This document shows, in pieces, positions 1 through 12,421 of a DNA stretch of 37,646 bases. Under the pieces are notes generated by a model. That model was not told where the DNA came from, made no database searches, and saw only the letters and a list, made by a program, of their open reading frames with translations. The number at the start of each line of letters is the position of its first letter. The stretch's first letter is position 1. The DNA is taken from NCBI GenBank assembly GCA_000697335.1, contig JNEM01009172.1, positions 1 to 37,646 of the forward strand. Reading direction: 5' to 3'. The DNA is from Conidiobolus incongruus B7586 (Eukaryota; Entomophthoromycota; Entomophthoromycetes; Entomophthorales; Conidiobolaceae). The translations under genes were made by a program, and so were the position numbers.

Positions 1-186
1 ATCGATGTATAAGGATTCCCCAACTCAGTAATAAACATAAGCGCATGATCCAACGATTAATCCCAGTAGTCACCCAAATTCCCCCCCAGCTAATCAATAT
101 ACATAGAACGGCGACGACGAATACAATTGAGGATACCTGTGTAGGTTCCGCAAGGGGGGTCTCTTTTAAGACTATAGGGGAGAAAA

Positions 187-433
187 TGTAACGAAGCATT
201 ACCATAATGTATGTTCTTATGATAAGGTGCTCTGATTTCGAGAGAGAGAGAGTTTATTAGTTCTTTGGATCTTTCAAGGAATGACCAGAATAGTTGAGTA
301 AACTATTCTGGTGTTTTCTTTTATGTTTCCTTATTCTATACTAATTGTTTTACTTATTTTGGCTTGCTTCGGGGACTTTCGTTTTGTTCTTAATATGACC
401 TTGTTTTGGATAATGTCACGATGGGTCGTGACA
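187..433 (+). repeat. 3' LTR, 247 bp
   Basis: The repeat has ends TGTAACGA and TCGTGACA, which match as inverted repeats at 7 of 8 positions. It holds a GA microsatellite at about 239-252 and a perfect 12-bp hairpin at 284-312. The 20 bp at 414-433 are themselves palindromic (TGTCACGA, four bases, TCGTGACA). The 5' LTR is not in the window, so the boundaries come from the polypurine tract, the inverted ends and the composition change at 433. Confidence 0.6.
284..312. other. Perfect 12-bp stem-loop inside the LTR
   Basis: ACCAGAATAGTT (284-295) and its exact reverse complement (301-312) are separated by five bases. The arm is long enough to fold in the element's transcript. It may contribute to 3'-end formation or be structural; no direct evidence distinguishes these. 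Confidence 0.6.
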
Positions 434-2708
434 CAAAGCAAAAATATAAATTGAATCTAGAATTTGAATCTTAAAATAGGTATGTAATGTAATTACCACC
501 TTATAATTGGTATATTTTTGCCATTATATAGGGATTATAATAATATAACTCAATTAAACTTGAAAATTTTATTAATATTTAATTAGTTTATGTTACTGAA
601 TCAATAAAAATGTATATATAAATAATATTGAAAAATCATTTATGATATTCATTTTGATTATATTATCTCATATGGATTATGAGATTATTTCTATTGTAAT
701 CATATGAATTTAACTATGAGTACATATTAACTGAACTAATGCAAAATGGAAGAATATAATTTACTTATGTGAAAGAAATTTACTATGGAATAAAATCAAA
801 TTAAAAAAATTAATCATTGTTATAGATAATAGTGATTTATAGATCAAAAATAATTATAATTATATCAGTCTATTATTTTAATATTCTCACATTTTTTCCA
901 ATTATTCAATAATGATAATAAAATTTGTACAACATCCGGTCGGAAATGCTATTGAAACCATAAATAATGATATTGTTGTTAATATTTTATAAAATCAACA
1001 CTTTTTTAATAATATTTCATTTGACAGATATATTTTAATATTTATATTAATATATATAAACTAATAAAATAAAAGATTTCGAATTAATCTTTAATCACTA
1101 TTGTACAGTTCATTATTGCTAAATTACCTAAATTTTCAAGTGTAAATTCAAAATAGATAATATAGAATAATTTTATATTAAAAATTAGCATTATTTTAAT
1201 CTAGATAGTTCATATTAATTGAAATTCATAAAAAAATTTAAAATAAAATATCAAATCTAAAGTTTTGGGATATCAAGGATATATACCAAAAAAACATCTT
1301 CCAAGTTAAATGATATCAAATTGTTAAACTATCCCGCAGAGCTCTGAACACATAGCATCCACATGTTCCTAAAATTTTACAAACTCCCAACAATTTCAGT
1401 CTATCCCTCTCAACGTAATTTCAAAATAATATATATATTCAAATTGCATCTGAATATAGAAAATATCGGTTTATCTCCAAGTAAAAATAATGTATAAATA
1501 GAATAATCACCGAATTATTCATATTGTACAACTTTTTAATGTGAATACTGAATATTCAAAATTAAAATTTCTCAAAAGTTATCAAAATTAACTTACATTT
1601 CCTCTATTTGGGAATTATATAATAATTGATTCTCTTTCTATATACACTAAATGATTAAGTGGATTTTGATATCAATTGATAGTAAAATTTTAACTATTTA
1701 ATTAAAATTAGTCATTATAATTATATTTTAAGTACCATTGTATATTGATAATGTTACACATTACTTATCTTTCGGTAATTTTTCTAAATAAGTCATAATA
1801 TGATGAATTATTTACTGCTTTTATTATTAATCACAATTCTTTTTTCTTTATTTTTTGTCTTAAATTGAAACCTATTAAAATAATGTGATTAAAAATAAAT
1901 AATATAGCCAATCTAGGTATTGTTGGTATATTGATTCAAATTCAATCTCAGTTTAGTAAATTAAGAATTCCGTTCAATGCTTATTGGAACAATTATAGCT
2001 TTTAATGGAGTTAAATACAGCCAAATATTAAATTCAGCTTACTAAATTATATTATTTCAGAATTTTATATGTCATCAAATTTCTCCCAATTCTAATTTTT
2101 ATGAATACAATTTGAACATAATTGGATCAAACTATATTCTCTATGATTCGAATTATAAAGCACATTTGTATTGATTATATAATTTAAAATTTCAATTTTT
2201 GAAAGTTATACATTTGAATTAAAACTCAAAAAGTATCAATTTTGATGAATGAAAATTTGAAATGTATGAATTTGAATATATAATAATATATCTTCAAAAT
2301 ATCCTAATTTTGTCATAATAATATTTTTTTTAAAATATAATTAGGAAGATTAATATATATGTATTTCATAATTAAGAATTATTTGTAATTTATATAAAAA
2401 CAATATATTTAGTTAATAGAGATAACCAATCAGCATAAAAGTTTCAATATTTTTAATAAATTATTTTCAAATTTATAATATGTGTGTAAATATACTACCT
2501 CTTTTTAATATACTCAAATTTAAATTTAAATTTAAAAATATAAGATTTTGATTATTATATATAATACAAATGTTTTGATTATAAATGAAAGTAGATTGCT
2601 CACATATTAAATAATGAAAAAAAATATTTATCGTGAAGTATTAAAAAAATTTATTAGGAATAGTGATTGTTAAATTATTATAAAGGTATTTTTTATTAAT
2701 AAAATATG
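434..2708. other. AT-rich intergenic DNA, no gene seen
   Basis: About 2.3 kb with stops in all frames, long A/T runs and no exon-like block that I could recognise. A slightly richer patch at about 1330-1420 gives no readable protein. It holds the region downstream of the transporter gene, which is transcribed leftward. Confidence 0.6.
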
Positions 2709-4258
2709 TTATTTAATATTGTTCGATAATTCTAAAATAGCAATATAAATACAGTAATTACCCAATATCAATCCAAAGATGAGCATCAATGACATACAAA
2801 TTCCATTAATTGTAAACAAATTAGGCTTGAATCCATAACTTAGTATATAATACACTACTGGTAATACGATACTAAAGTAAACGCCACTTATAGATCCCGT
2901 CAAATTTGTGAACGTATCAAAGAATCGAATACTAATGATTAAAAGAAACATGATCAGATATGGGATACAATACACAAATATGCAAATGAATTTGGCTAGA
3001 ATCTTCTTCCGTTTAATGTTATCATTTAATTCTGGACGCTCTTCATCAATCACCAATATCATAGATATGATAGAATTAGCATATGTTTGTAAGATGAATA
3101 CCACAGTGAGAAAGGAAATTACCCAAGCTATTAAACAAATTTATTATAAATATTATTTCTGTTTGATTAATATATTAGAGCTTACTGTTAGGTAAATTTT
3201 CATAAAAGTTAATAGCCGCAGCATCTCCATATGCCCAATAGCCCATTATCCCAATAAACAAAAAGCTAGAGCAAGTAATTAGTATTCCAAAGAATGCAGC
3301 AAGATCCCAATTCTTTGGCTCTTTCATGGTTCGTTCAAGATGTGGGAAATTGAGCAGTCCAGAGAAGCAAAATAGGATAAGACTGATCCCTTTTGTAACT
3401 GTGGACAATTTGAATGAATCGTAAATTGGAAGATGGGATTCATAGTTAGGACGACATTGTATGATACACACGATACATATTAAGAGAAGGTTAAGAGGGT
3501 TGATAATACTAGGACACAAAAAATATTAATTGACAATTATATAAAAGTTCCATACATAAAATTTACCAGATTGTGGCAGTATCATTCATAGAGGAAATAA
3601 AGTAACCAGGCACAGCAATTGATATAATCACCAAAAATGTACTAAAATTCAATTTTTTTTAAATTTTTTCTGTAAAATCTATATATTTCAAATATAAATA
3701 CCTCATAATAAAGTTATTTGATACCACATCATAATTATTTGTATGATTCAATAATAATTTGATATTATCCAAAATACTAATTGCTAACACTCCAACAGAG
3801 CATATCTGAATGATATGAGTTAATATTCTCATAACTTTGCCGGCCCAATAACCAAAGAAATGAGTTGCGAGTGCTGTGAAATCGTAAAGACGGTGTCCAG
3901 GTACGCAGTATAAAGATTTAACCAGATATTTTGATCCTAACCAAGTGAGCCATCCTATCCAAATGATGCAAAATATTCCAAACCACCCTGTCTGTGCAAA
4001 TACCCAGGGTATACTTGGGCACACTCCAACAGTAAAGATTCCTATTAAATCTGCAATGATGATCAGGATAGAAGATTTTCGATCCGGATAATAATCTTTG
4101 AGTAATCGCCCATGGCCAGGTCCATGCTTGCATACATCACAGCTTTGAGGTAAATGATCCTCTTGAAAAGATATTTCCTTCACATCCTCTTTAGAATTTT
4201 TGAATTTACTTAAATCGACAACCCTAGGAGAGAATTTTAGAGTTAAAAATTTATTCAT
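2709..4258 (-). CDS. Amino-acid transporter, AAAP family (Aa_trans), four exons, 457 aa
   Basis: Likely a secondary amino-acid permease of a plasma or vacuolar membrane. Exons on the minus strand are 4258-3702, 3641-3567, 3508-3186 and 3127-2709. The introns (60, 58 and 58 nt) are GT-AG and all junctions keep frame. Residues 1-62 are soluble and carry a Cys pair (CDVC at 40-43). The family signature GxxxxIPWVFAQTGW falls at about 78-92, followed by helices at 93-115 and 143-170. The second exon adds a helix ending IAVPGYFISS. The third carries the conserved block around FSGLLNFPHLERTMKEP and then GIMGYWAYGD, both typical of the Aa_trans core. The last exon supplies the final helices. Total length is normal for the family. 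The start is the first ATG, just downstream of an AAT microsatellite in the 5' flank. Substrate cannot be told from sequence. Confidence 0.88.
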
Positions 4259-4277
4259 TTTACAAACATAAAAAAAG

Positions 4278-4300
4278 ATAATAATAATAATAATAATAAT
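4278..4300. repeat. AAT trinucleotide microsatellite
   Basis: An uninterrupted run of the AAT/ATA unit lies about 20 bp upstream of the transporter start codon, so it would sit in its leader or core promoter. Length variation here could affect expression; that is a guess. Confidence 0.8.
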
Positions 4301-6244
4301 TAAATAAATTAAAAATATTCGGTTTATAAAGTTATTTATATTATAATATGAATTTTATAATTATTATTACATCAATTTCATTAATCCATATCTATTATAT
4401 GAAAACTTGACCATTTAACTATTTCTAATTTAAAATAATGTAACGGTAATTTCTTAATACTTATAATATGATTTGAGGGAGCAAAATAAGCTAGTTCAAA
4501 TAAGCTAATGCAGTATATTTGTTAGAATATCGGATTTTCAATCTTTTTCTAAGCTCTAACTCGATTCAATTTATCAAAGCACATCATCTTTGTTATCTAT
4601 AACAAATAAAACACTTTATTGATTTTTCCGGATAACGAGCAATTTATTTTAAAAAAATATTTGAGTGAGATTTGACTATTAGTTTTATATTTCATATTAA
4701 ACTAATACCTGTTTTTACCTCATTTTTGTAAAAAATTCATTAATTATAATTATTAGTGATAAATTATACAAATGAATATTCTAATAGAATAATCTTCTAA
4801 TTAAACTTAAATACTTTAATCCAATTATTTATAAAAAAATTACCTAAAATTTAGTCTATTTCATCTATCCCAAAATATTATATTAATTTAAAATTTATTA
4901 ACTGCGACAATTTTAAAGTTTATTCTGTCAAAAATAAATTTTTATTAAAATTGATTTAGTACTGTTCAATATTATAAAAATGAAAAAGAGTGATTCAAAC
5001 AAAATTGGTAATGTTATCATAATAATTTAGTTTTAAATATATATTTGCATGTAATTATACAATACTATATTTAAAAATTATTATTTAAACTGTAATATTA
5101 ATCAACTTAATATCTATATTGATTTAAAATTATTTTTTACAATTGCCTAAAATAGTTAATTTTTTTGTTTCCAATTTAAATTTAATTATATTATAAAAAG
5201 ATTAAATAATTTTATTTTATTTTATTTTATTATTTTTTTTAAATAATAAATTAAAAAATTTGAATTAAATTATAATTTTCAAAGCATTTGAAAAAAAATG
5301 TTAATATTTTAATCAAACAATTTATTAATTTTATATTTAGTTTTATCATACTTACTAATAATCAATTTGGACATTAATCAAATTTTTATATCAGAATTTT
5401 TTAAGCAAAGATTGTCTTTTCAAGGAAGAGATGACTTCCAGTAAGAATGGGAATAACTCGGTCTTTTGGAGGGTGATTAACTAAGATCACCTGAATTGGA
5501 CATTTTTATGATTAACAATTAATTTGGATTAGGCTTAATTAAGGACTCTGTTGGATGTGATTATCTGACCCTGGCAGCTTTTGTAAGTTACTAGTAATTA
5601 AATTTTATAAGTTAGAGAATAAAGTTGAATGGAATATTTATCACGAATTAATTAAGAACTATTTTTATAGCAATATACTTAGAATGGGTAGTTCATCTTG
5701 ATATTAGTTTAGGATGGAGTTCTTGTTGATATCTTGTTTAATTCCCTCTTATTGATTTCACGGTTTAGCTTGGAAACCGAAATTTTTAAGATGAGAGAGA
5801 AAGTTGCCCTCATATAAATTATTTTTATTGAAAAATCAATACAAAAATAGAGTTATATAAATATATTTTTCACAAATTTTCGTTTAAATAATATTTATCA
5901 AACCTCTAATAATTTATTGGACTGTCGATTATTCATTGACAAAATTGGTTATCAACTGATTTTATACATGGGGTATATTTCAAAGGAATGTAATCAAAAT
6001 TTATACCAAGATATTTATAAGCTTAAGATATTATATAAACAACATCATTAATATATATTTAGAATTAGAGATTTTCTTTCTATAAAATTTGATTAAATTT
6101 ATATTAAATATTATACCCAGTCATGATTCTCATATTTTTGAAATTTATCAATCATCTTTTTAATTGATATGAATTGATTTATATTATATTACACAGCGAA
6201 TTTATCAAATTTATTATCAAAATTTATATGTGAATTGGTAATTG
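4301..6244. other. Intergenic; one moderate-GC patch at about 5405-5830
   Basis: Mostly A/T with no coding potential. The patch at 5405-5580 and 5690-5820 is visibly less AT-rich, but both strands are broken by stops. It includes a short inverted repeat (GGTGAT at 5472-5477 with ATCACC after an 8-nt loop). It could be a decayed exon or a non-coding RNA; I could not identify either. Confidence 0.4.
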
Positions 6245-7105
6245 GGCATGCTTTTAAACTTGATAAAAGTTTTTATATCCTTGATTTCGTTATTTGTCTA
6301 TAGTTCTATTGAACAGTCATCAATTGGTTATGCTGCATAATAGTGTTGCAAGATATTCTATAATTCAGGCTCTTTTATTTCCAGTACTCAGTTCATCAAT
6401 TCAACAGTAAATTTGTCCTGAATATACAATCATAAATGGTAATACGAATAGCAAAGTTTTAATACAATGGTACGACTTTTTTGTAAACTGGAGAGTTATT
6501 CTAATATAAATTTAAATGCTTAAGAAATTGAGAGCAAAAAATAATCTAATAATATAGAGAAATATAGTTAATAAATAAGTTATTAAAATGATAATAAAAA
6601 ATTAGTATTAAAAATATTTAGATATTGGAGAAAAGGTTATTCAAAACAACTCTATTGGCGATATACCGATATTATCAAAGATGATATTAAAGAAAACTTG
6701 CCCCTATAATATATTAACAAACAGTTCAAAGTAGCCAAAGTATAATAATGAACTCTAATTTAGATACAATTAATAGAGTACTTTTAATGATTAAAATACA
6801 AACATATCATAGATCAATCAAAGTACCTATGAGAATGTTATATGTTTATAAGTTAGTGTAGAAAGCAAGTATGTTTTTGAAATAGTTTGTAAAAGTATCT
6901 CAAAGTAATAATCCGTGACTATCGATACAATCAACGAATACAGTGGTAATAGCTAAAATCAAATTACTGAAGGTTTATTATAATCTTTGCCACTATATAA
7001 TACAACAATTATGTAAATAGTAAACCATCAATGAAGAAAGTAAGAAATATATTTCAAAGTGAATTGACATATACAACTATTAGATCATTCGGATTCACTG
7101 GATTG
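6245..7105 (-). pseudogene. Decayed family A receptor-like gene (copy 1 of the array)
   Basis: Read against the intact receptor at 12422-13342, this stretch aligns at the DNA level along the whole gene. The C-terminal end matches at about 6275-6490 (the blocks for the last helix, for the segment before it, and for the tract encoding the Ser-Gly-Lys-x-Tyr-Cys-Trp loop). The region of the third and fourth helices matches at about 6715-6810, and the N-terminal region with the conserved Asp-Pro-x-Gly-x-Tyr-Ile block matches at about 7005-7105. No usable reading frame survives: there are many stops and indels throughout, and the middle is poorly alignable. Orientation and spacing match the other copies, so it is an old tandem duplicate. 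Confidence 0.7.
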
Positions 7106-7357
7106 CACAATGATGTTTTAGATAATCGACTCTAATAATACCGACATTTTTTTCAAATTATATTTTAATAATAAGTATTTCATCATATTAATTCAAGATC
7201 TCACTTTGAAAATTTACAGAATTAATTAATTATAACTATTTTAATTAAAAATTTAATTTTAAACTCGATCAGTATTAATATTAAATTTTATAAAAATATT
7301 CTAATTTTATTAAAAGGTTTATATAAATTTTCAAATTTTACATAATTGGAAATTTAA

Positions 7358-7358
7358 A

Positions 7359-7389
<31 letters not shown>

Positions 7390-7413
7390 GTAATAATAAT
7401 AATAATAATAATA
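7358..7413. repeat. AAT microsatellite with one interruption
   Basis: About 18 AAT units with a single AGT interruption near 7389. It lies in non-coding DNA about 250 bp beyond the N-terminal end of receptor pseudogene copy 1. Confidence 0.85.
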
Positions 7414-9375
7414 GGTATTATATATTTTTTAACCATTTCAAATTTAGAATATTTTAATATTTTGTATTGGTTAAAATAAAATTTATATCTTTTCTTTGCA
7501 TTAAATAAAAATCCCAAAATTAATATAAATTTATTAATATAAATTTACTAATTTATTCAATAATTCTTTATCAAATTTTTTAATTGAATATTTATTGAAT
7601 TATAAATATTTCCTGGAACCCTAAATATCATAGAAAAGGTAATAAGTGGTTGTGAAATATAAAAATATTGTATAATGTATTTAATCATATACATTATGCT
7701 TTATTATAAATAAAATATTCTTGAAATCAAGATATAATCAATATATAGTTTGGTTTATTATATTTAAATTTTTTAAAATAAAATTTGAAAAATTTATTTA
7801 TATTGAATTATAACTAATGAAGAATGTAGACTTTAGGAAATTAATATAGTAATAAACCTATTTGCATCATAATATTTCAATTATCAATAAAAATAATGAA
7901 TAAGCGATTGACCTATAGAATAATTTATATTTTGTATGGTATTTACTTTATTATTTCTATTGACTAATAAATTACAAGATTAAATAAATGAGGCTATTTG
8001 ATAGGTGATGCTGCTCAATACGAAACTTGGTATCTGAAATGTCATTTAAATATGTATTGATTTGCAATGAAGTGTATATATCAAACGTGATTTTTATAAA
8101 TACCAATATTTCAAATACAATGCTAGCACAAATATAAATCGATATATTAATAACTTCCGAAATTAGTTGGAAATTTTAATCAATTGCTTTATATTGTTAA
8201 AATGTATGGAGTTTTTGTTTCGGTTTTGAAATTTAATATAATTGAAATTTATATTGTAATGTCTAGAAAGAATCAGTATATATATATATATATATTGTTA
8301 GTTGAAAAGCAAATATATAATTCATATTTTAAAATAAATAGCCCATCATATAATTATTTTTTTATTTGCTTTCTAATAATAATATTATATATTATATCAT
8401 TTAGAATTAAATCATAAAAAATATAATAATTTGTCAATAAGTGGTCATTTGTATCGCACTGTAGGTGTTTTAATATGTGGTATTTCATATTGAAAGTTTC
8501 AAACAGAATTACATTAATTTTAACTATAAATGTAAATCTCCTTTATTAATTATTTTTTAATGAAATTTATATTCAAAATCAATTTTAAATTAATTAAAAG
8601 GATTCATTCAAAATTTTAAAAGACTATATTTTAAATTTTTGCAATAATTATTTCTATAATTTTATTATTGAATCATATATAAAATTCTATATCAAAATTT
8701 GCACCGATATTGGAGTTAATATAATTTTGAATTATTAATTTTTTGGTTTGAAAACTATTGTTCCTTTATTTCTCTTAAATTTTATTTTATTTATTATATT
8801 GAATATTAAAAACAGTTATATTAATAGGATTATTTCATTTTGATCATATAAATTTGGTTTTGGGCTTTTGATAAATTATGTTATTATATTAACATATAAA
8901 CTATAAAATATTGCTTTCTTATTATTTAATATATAATACAAATTATAATATTTAATCTCAAAAATTGAAAAATAATGAAATATATTTATGATTAATTATA
9001 AAAATTAATTTATAAAATTCAAAACCTATATTAATTTTTTTTTGAATTATAATTACAACAATAATGAATATTATTAAATGATTTATATATTATTAATAAA
9101 TATTAAGTAATTATATAACTGATATTAAATTCCATTTAATTAATATCAAAAAATATGGTTAAGGAAATAATTTTGAAATTTTTATAAAATTTCATCTTGA
9201 TAATAACCTTTCATTAATTATATTTTTGTCAATTTATTTATATAATTTCCTCTGATTTAATTAATAAATATTATTCCTTTCCTTTTATTATAATATTTTC
9301 TATTATTACTTGATTAGTAATAATCAAAATTATTTATTATGATATGATAATATTCCGATTGATGTTATATTATAC
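7414..9375. other. AT-rich intergenic DNA, no gene seen
   Basis: About 2 kb of A/T-dominated sequence. The open frame at 8184-8417 (plus) is low-complexity Ile/Tyr/Lys coding that simply reflects base composition and includes a TA dinucleotide run at 8278-8297. No alignment to the receptor genes was evident. Confidence 0.55.
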
Positions 9376-9712
9376 TGTTGCAGATCGGGAGGTCCGCTCG
9401 CCTTTCAACATTAACCGTCCGTTAATATTCTGGATGTAATCCACTTATAAATATTAGGAACAATCCTTGCACAATGGAAAATTCCAGTCTATAACAGAAG
9501 TTAGAGTTTCAACACATTGGCAAAGAATCAACCAAACTATAAAATAGTCACTGGACGGACATTCGTTGGACGATCACTTCGATCAGGGCCAAGCCCTGCA
9601 TCTTGATATTTTAATAAAGCTCCTCTAAAGTATCTCTTTAGTCGCCTTTGGCCTGTTTCGTCGAATTCACGTGATCTTTATCGCAAGACTACCTTCCAGA
9701 AGCCTTGCGATA
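9376..9712 (+). mobile_element. LTR-like island, possible solo LTR (fossil)
   Basis: An island of clearly higher GC with sharp edges sits inside AT-rich DNA. It starts TGTTGCAGATCGGG, has a TATA-like TTATAAATA at about 9445, an AATAAA signal at about 9613 and a 9-bp inverted repeat near its right end (TATCGCAAG at 9679-9687, CTTGCGATA at 9704-9712). Promoter-like then polyadenylation-like signals in about 340 bp is the layout of an LTR. I found no convincing CA end, target duplication or second copy in the window, so a non-autonomous DNA element or a decayed short gene remain possible. Confidence 0.4.
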
Positions 9713-10860
9713 TATTAATATTATTTACTGTTAATTGATAAATCTAAAGCTTAAATAAATTCTGCTGATATATCAATTCTGTTAAATCATAATTAATTAT
9801 AATAATGTTTTACATTATGTTCCATTTAAAACCAATTGTTGTTATTAATAATATATTAGAAAAATATATATCATAACTTATTTACAATATGAAATAGAAT
9901 ATAATATAAAATAACCTTTAATATTATGATATTATAATAAATTTGAAAAATATATTATAATTTTATTTAAATATTAAGCTATAGTGATTAATAATATATA
10001 ATATTATTATATAATATAGTTTTATATAAATATAATTAAATCTCAGTAAAGGGTTTTAATTATTAACAATCAAAAAATATCTGTAAAAGAATTAGGAGAA
10101 AGGGAGTGCAATTGAAATATTGATTTAATTGATAGTATTGATAATATGATATTATATATAAATTATATTTTAACTTGGATATTAGTATAAAAATTTAAAA
10201 TTTATTCAATATTAATATTCAGATAAAATTAAATTACAAATTTATGAATTAATTTGATAATTAATAATAATAATAATAATAATTAAACCTAGAAATATAA
10301 AATACTTAAAAGCAGAAAATTTTATAAAATTCCTTTATAATTAAAATAAAAAATATTTTGTAAGGATTAAAAAATTTACAATCAAATCAAATATAGTTAT
10401 TATAAAATTATAATAATTTAATTTAATCAAATTAATAACTATTATGGTTCGATAATATAAAGTATATTTAATTATCAATTTAAATTGAAAAATTAAAGTG
10501 TCTATTAGATATAGATTTCAAATCTATTACTTATAGTATAATATAAAAATTTTAATTAATATACAAATCTATTTTGAATATATATAATTTAACATCCTCT
10601 TGATTGAATAAATTGAATTTCGATCAAGTATTTTCAGATTTTATTTACTATAGTTATGATTTTAGTAAAAATTAATAATATATTCAATATTTTAGTTATT
10701 ATAATTTTAAGTATATATATATATAGTAGTTATATAATTCATAACTTTTTTTATTATAAAATATTAAAATTAAAAATTTCTTATCTATAACTAAAGAATT
10801 TAAAAAATAAAAAATTTTAAAATCAAATATTAAAATATAGTTTTATAAGATATGAAAATT
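9713..10860. other. AT-rich intergenic DNA
   Basis: Extremely A/T-rich with short homopolymers and an AAT run at about 10262-10283. No coding or structured feature could be supported. Confidence 0.55.
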
Positions 10861-12060
10861 AATAAACAATGCAAAATTAATACTCTGTTATATTATCAAT
10901 AACTCTTTGCTAGATCTTTAATAAACTTTTAATATTTAAAAAATTGTTTTTTATTTAAGATAAAAACTTGATATTTTATAAACTTATAATTTGTTTACAG
11001 TAATTATTTTTGTTGATCAATATATTTTCTAATTGCCTAAAGCAATTATAATTGCTTGGGTTATAATATAGTAAATAAGTTATATATTTTAGTTTCTGTA
11101 AATTTTTTATATAAAATATCTTATGTAATTTTAGCTTAATATATTTTATAGTTATAGTGTAAAATATTAGGTATTTTGAATTTATATTAAAAACACCAAT
11201 TAAATATAGTTTTATTTAAAAAGATATAAAATTTATTATTAATAAATTTGCCTTTAAATATTAAATAAATACTATACATTATTATAATCTAATTTAATGA
11301 TTAACCTTTATTTATAAATATAGTATTTATTTATTAAAGTTTATAAAATGGATTGTTTTAACTTAATACCTTTTTCTGAGTAAAATATTATATATAAAGA
11401 TTTAAGATTTATTAATTATAATTATTTAATATAGAAATATCAATCTTTGGTAAAATATTAATAAGTTTTGTTTATTTATCATTATTATAATTTTTCCAAG
11501 CTTTTCTTAGATAATATAATATCTATTTTGAATTTTTATTATTCAAATCAAACTTAGACTTTATATAAAATATAATTAAATAATTAATATCAAATTATTT
11601 TAATAATTGTATATCAAAAATAAATATATGTTTTTCAATATAATTTTATTTATTTATTAATAAGTAAAGAAACTACAATAGAAATTTATCTTTTAGACTT
11701 TAATAATTTTAAATAACATCCCTTTTATCATAATATAATAAATTTAATAATAAATGATAATTTTAGATAAAATGTTTTTTATAAGCTCTTTAAGAATTAT
11801 AAATAATTTTAAAGGGTTTATAGTTTGGTTTTAATAATATCAAAATAAAAAACTTTTGATAATCAGTATTTAATTGATAAATGATTAAATTTAATTTTAT
11901 ATATATTAATTACAATATGTTAAAAGAAATATTTATAAATAAATAAATATATATATATATATATGTAGTTTAAAAATATAGATTCTTTTATAAATTTTAT
12001 ATATAATTTTTTTAAATTAAGAATATGATTGAGAAATCAAAAATTAAAAAAAACTTATTA
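10861..12060 (+). repeat. Diverged copy of the fold-back repeat, mainly the plus arm
   Basis: It aligns along its length with the plus arm at 19333-20470. Shared landmarks in the same order include the block around 10880-10985 (CTTTTAATATTTAAAAAATT), the motif AATTGCCTAAAGCAATTATAATTG near 11030 in shorter form, and the inner block AATTTTAAAGGGTTTATAG at about 11805. After 11940 it passes through a TA-rich centre (11947-11965) and appears to begin a reversed arm at about 12000-12070, which then fades. It lies immediately downstream of the intact receptor gene. Confidence 0.6.
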
Positions 12061-12421
12061 TAATTTCTTTCCAAATTAATAAAACTAATAATTTAAATCA
12101 ATTGATATTTTAATAATATCAAAAAAGGTCAAAATATTTAAATTAGATCTTAATTTTAAAGAATATCTAGTCTATAATAATATAAAGATCAAACTATTTG
12201 AAAAGTTTGAAGTTATTAATATATAAAAATTTGTAAATAAAATAAAATTGATATAATAAAAATATATATTTTTATATAAACTGAATATTTTTATACCTAG
12301 TATTATTCCCTAAAAGAATTTATATATAATGATTGGAGATATAAATTTTGATACCATATAGCATTTGTAAAATTTAATAAAATTTATTATATACAATATG
12401 ATTTTTCAATATTTATATTTA

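Larger units (their letters stand above)
1..433 (+). mobile_element. 3' end of a Ty3/gypsy-like LTR retroelement (fossil, cut by window edge)
   Basis: Positions 3-191 are an open frame with a basic, proline-containing character that ends just inside the LTR, as the tail of a pol frame often does. It is followed by a polypurine tract (176-186, AGGGGAGAAAA) directly abutting a repeat that starts TGTAACGA (187) and ends TCGTGACA (433), a TG...CA unit with near-inverted 8-bp ends. A tract placed immediately before the LTR is the known arrangement at the 3' side of LTR elements and sets the orientation as plus. Base composition here is much less AT-rich than the DNA after 433, so the insertion looks young compared with the fossil at the right end. 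Most of the element is outside the window, so family assignment rests on layout only and intactness cannot be judged. Confidence 0.65.

Noticed and set aside
1-186. Vector or adapter contamination because of the different composition
   Set aside because: The adjoining polypurine tract and TG...CA repeat explain it as an LTR element end.
2908-3195. Plus-strand open frame of 95 codons
   Set aside because: It is antisense to the last two exons of the amino-acid transporter, whose splice phases and motifs are convincing.
3918-4133. Second minus-strand frame within the transporter's first exon
   Set aside because: Overlaps the exon in another phase; the transporter frame carries the family signature.
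8184-8417. Plus-strand open frame of 77 codons
   Set aside because: Low-complexity Ile/Tyr/Lys coding produced by AT-rich DNA and a TA repeat; no homology or splice context.
9679-9712. Helitron 3' hairpin
   Set aside because: The terminal hairpin is not followed by CTRR and the loop is too long; the promoter and AATAAA layout fits an LTR better.
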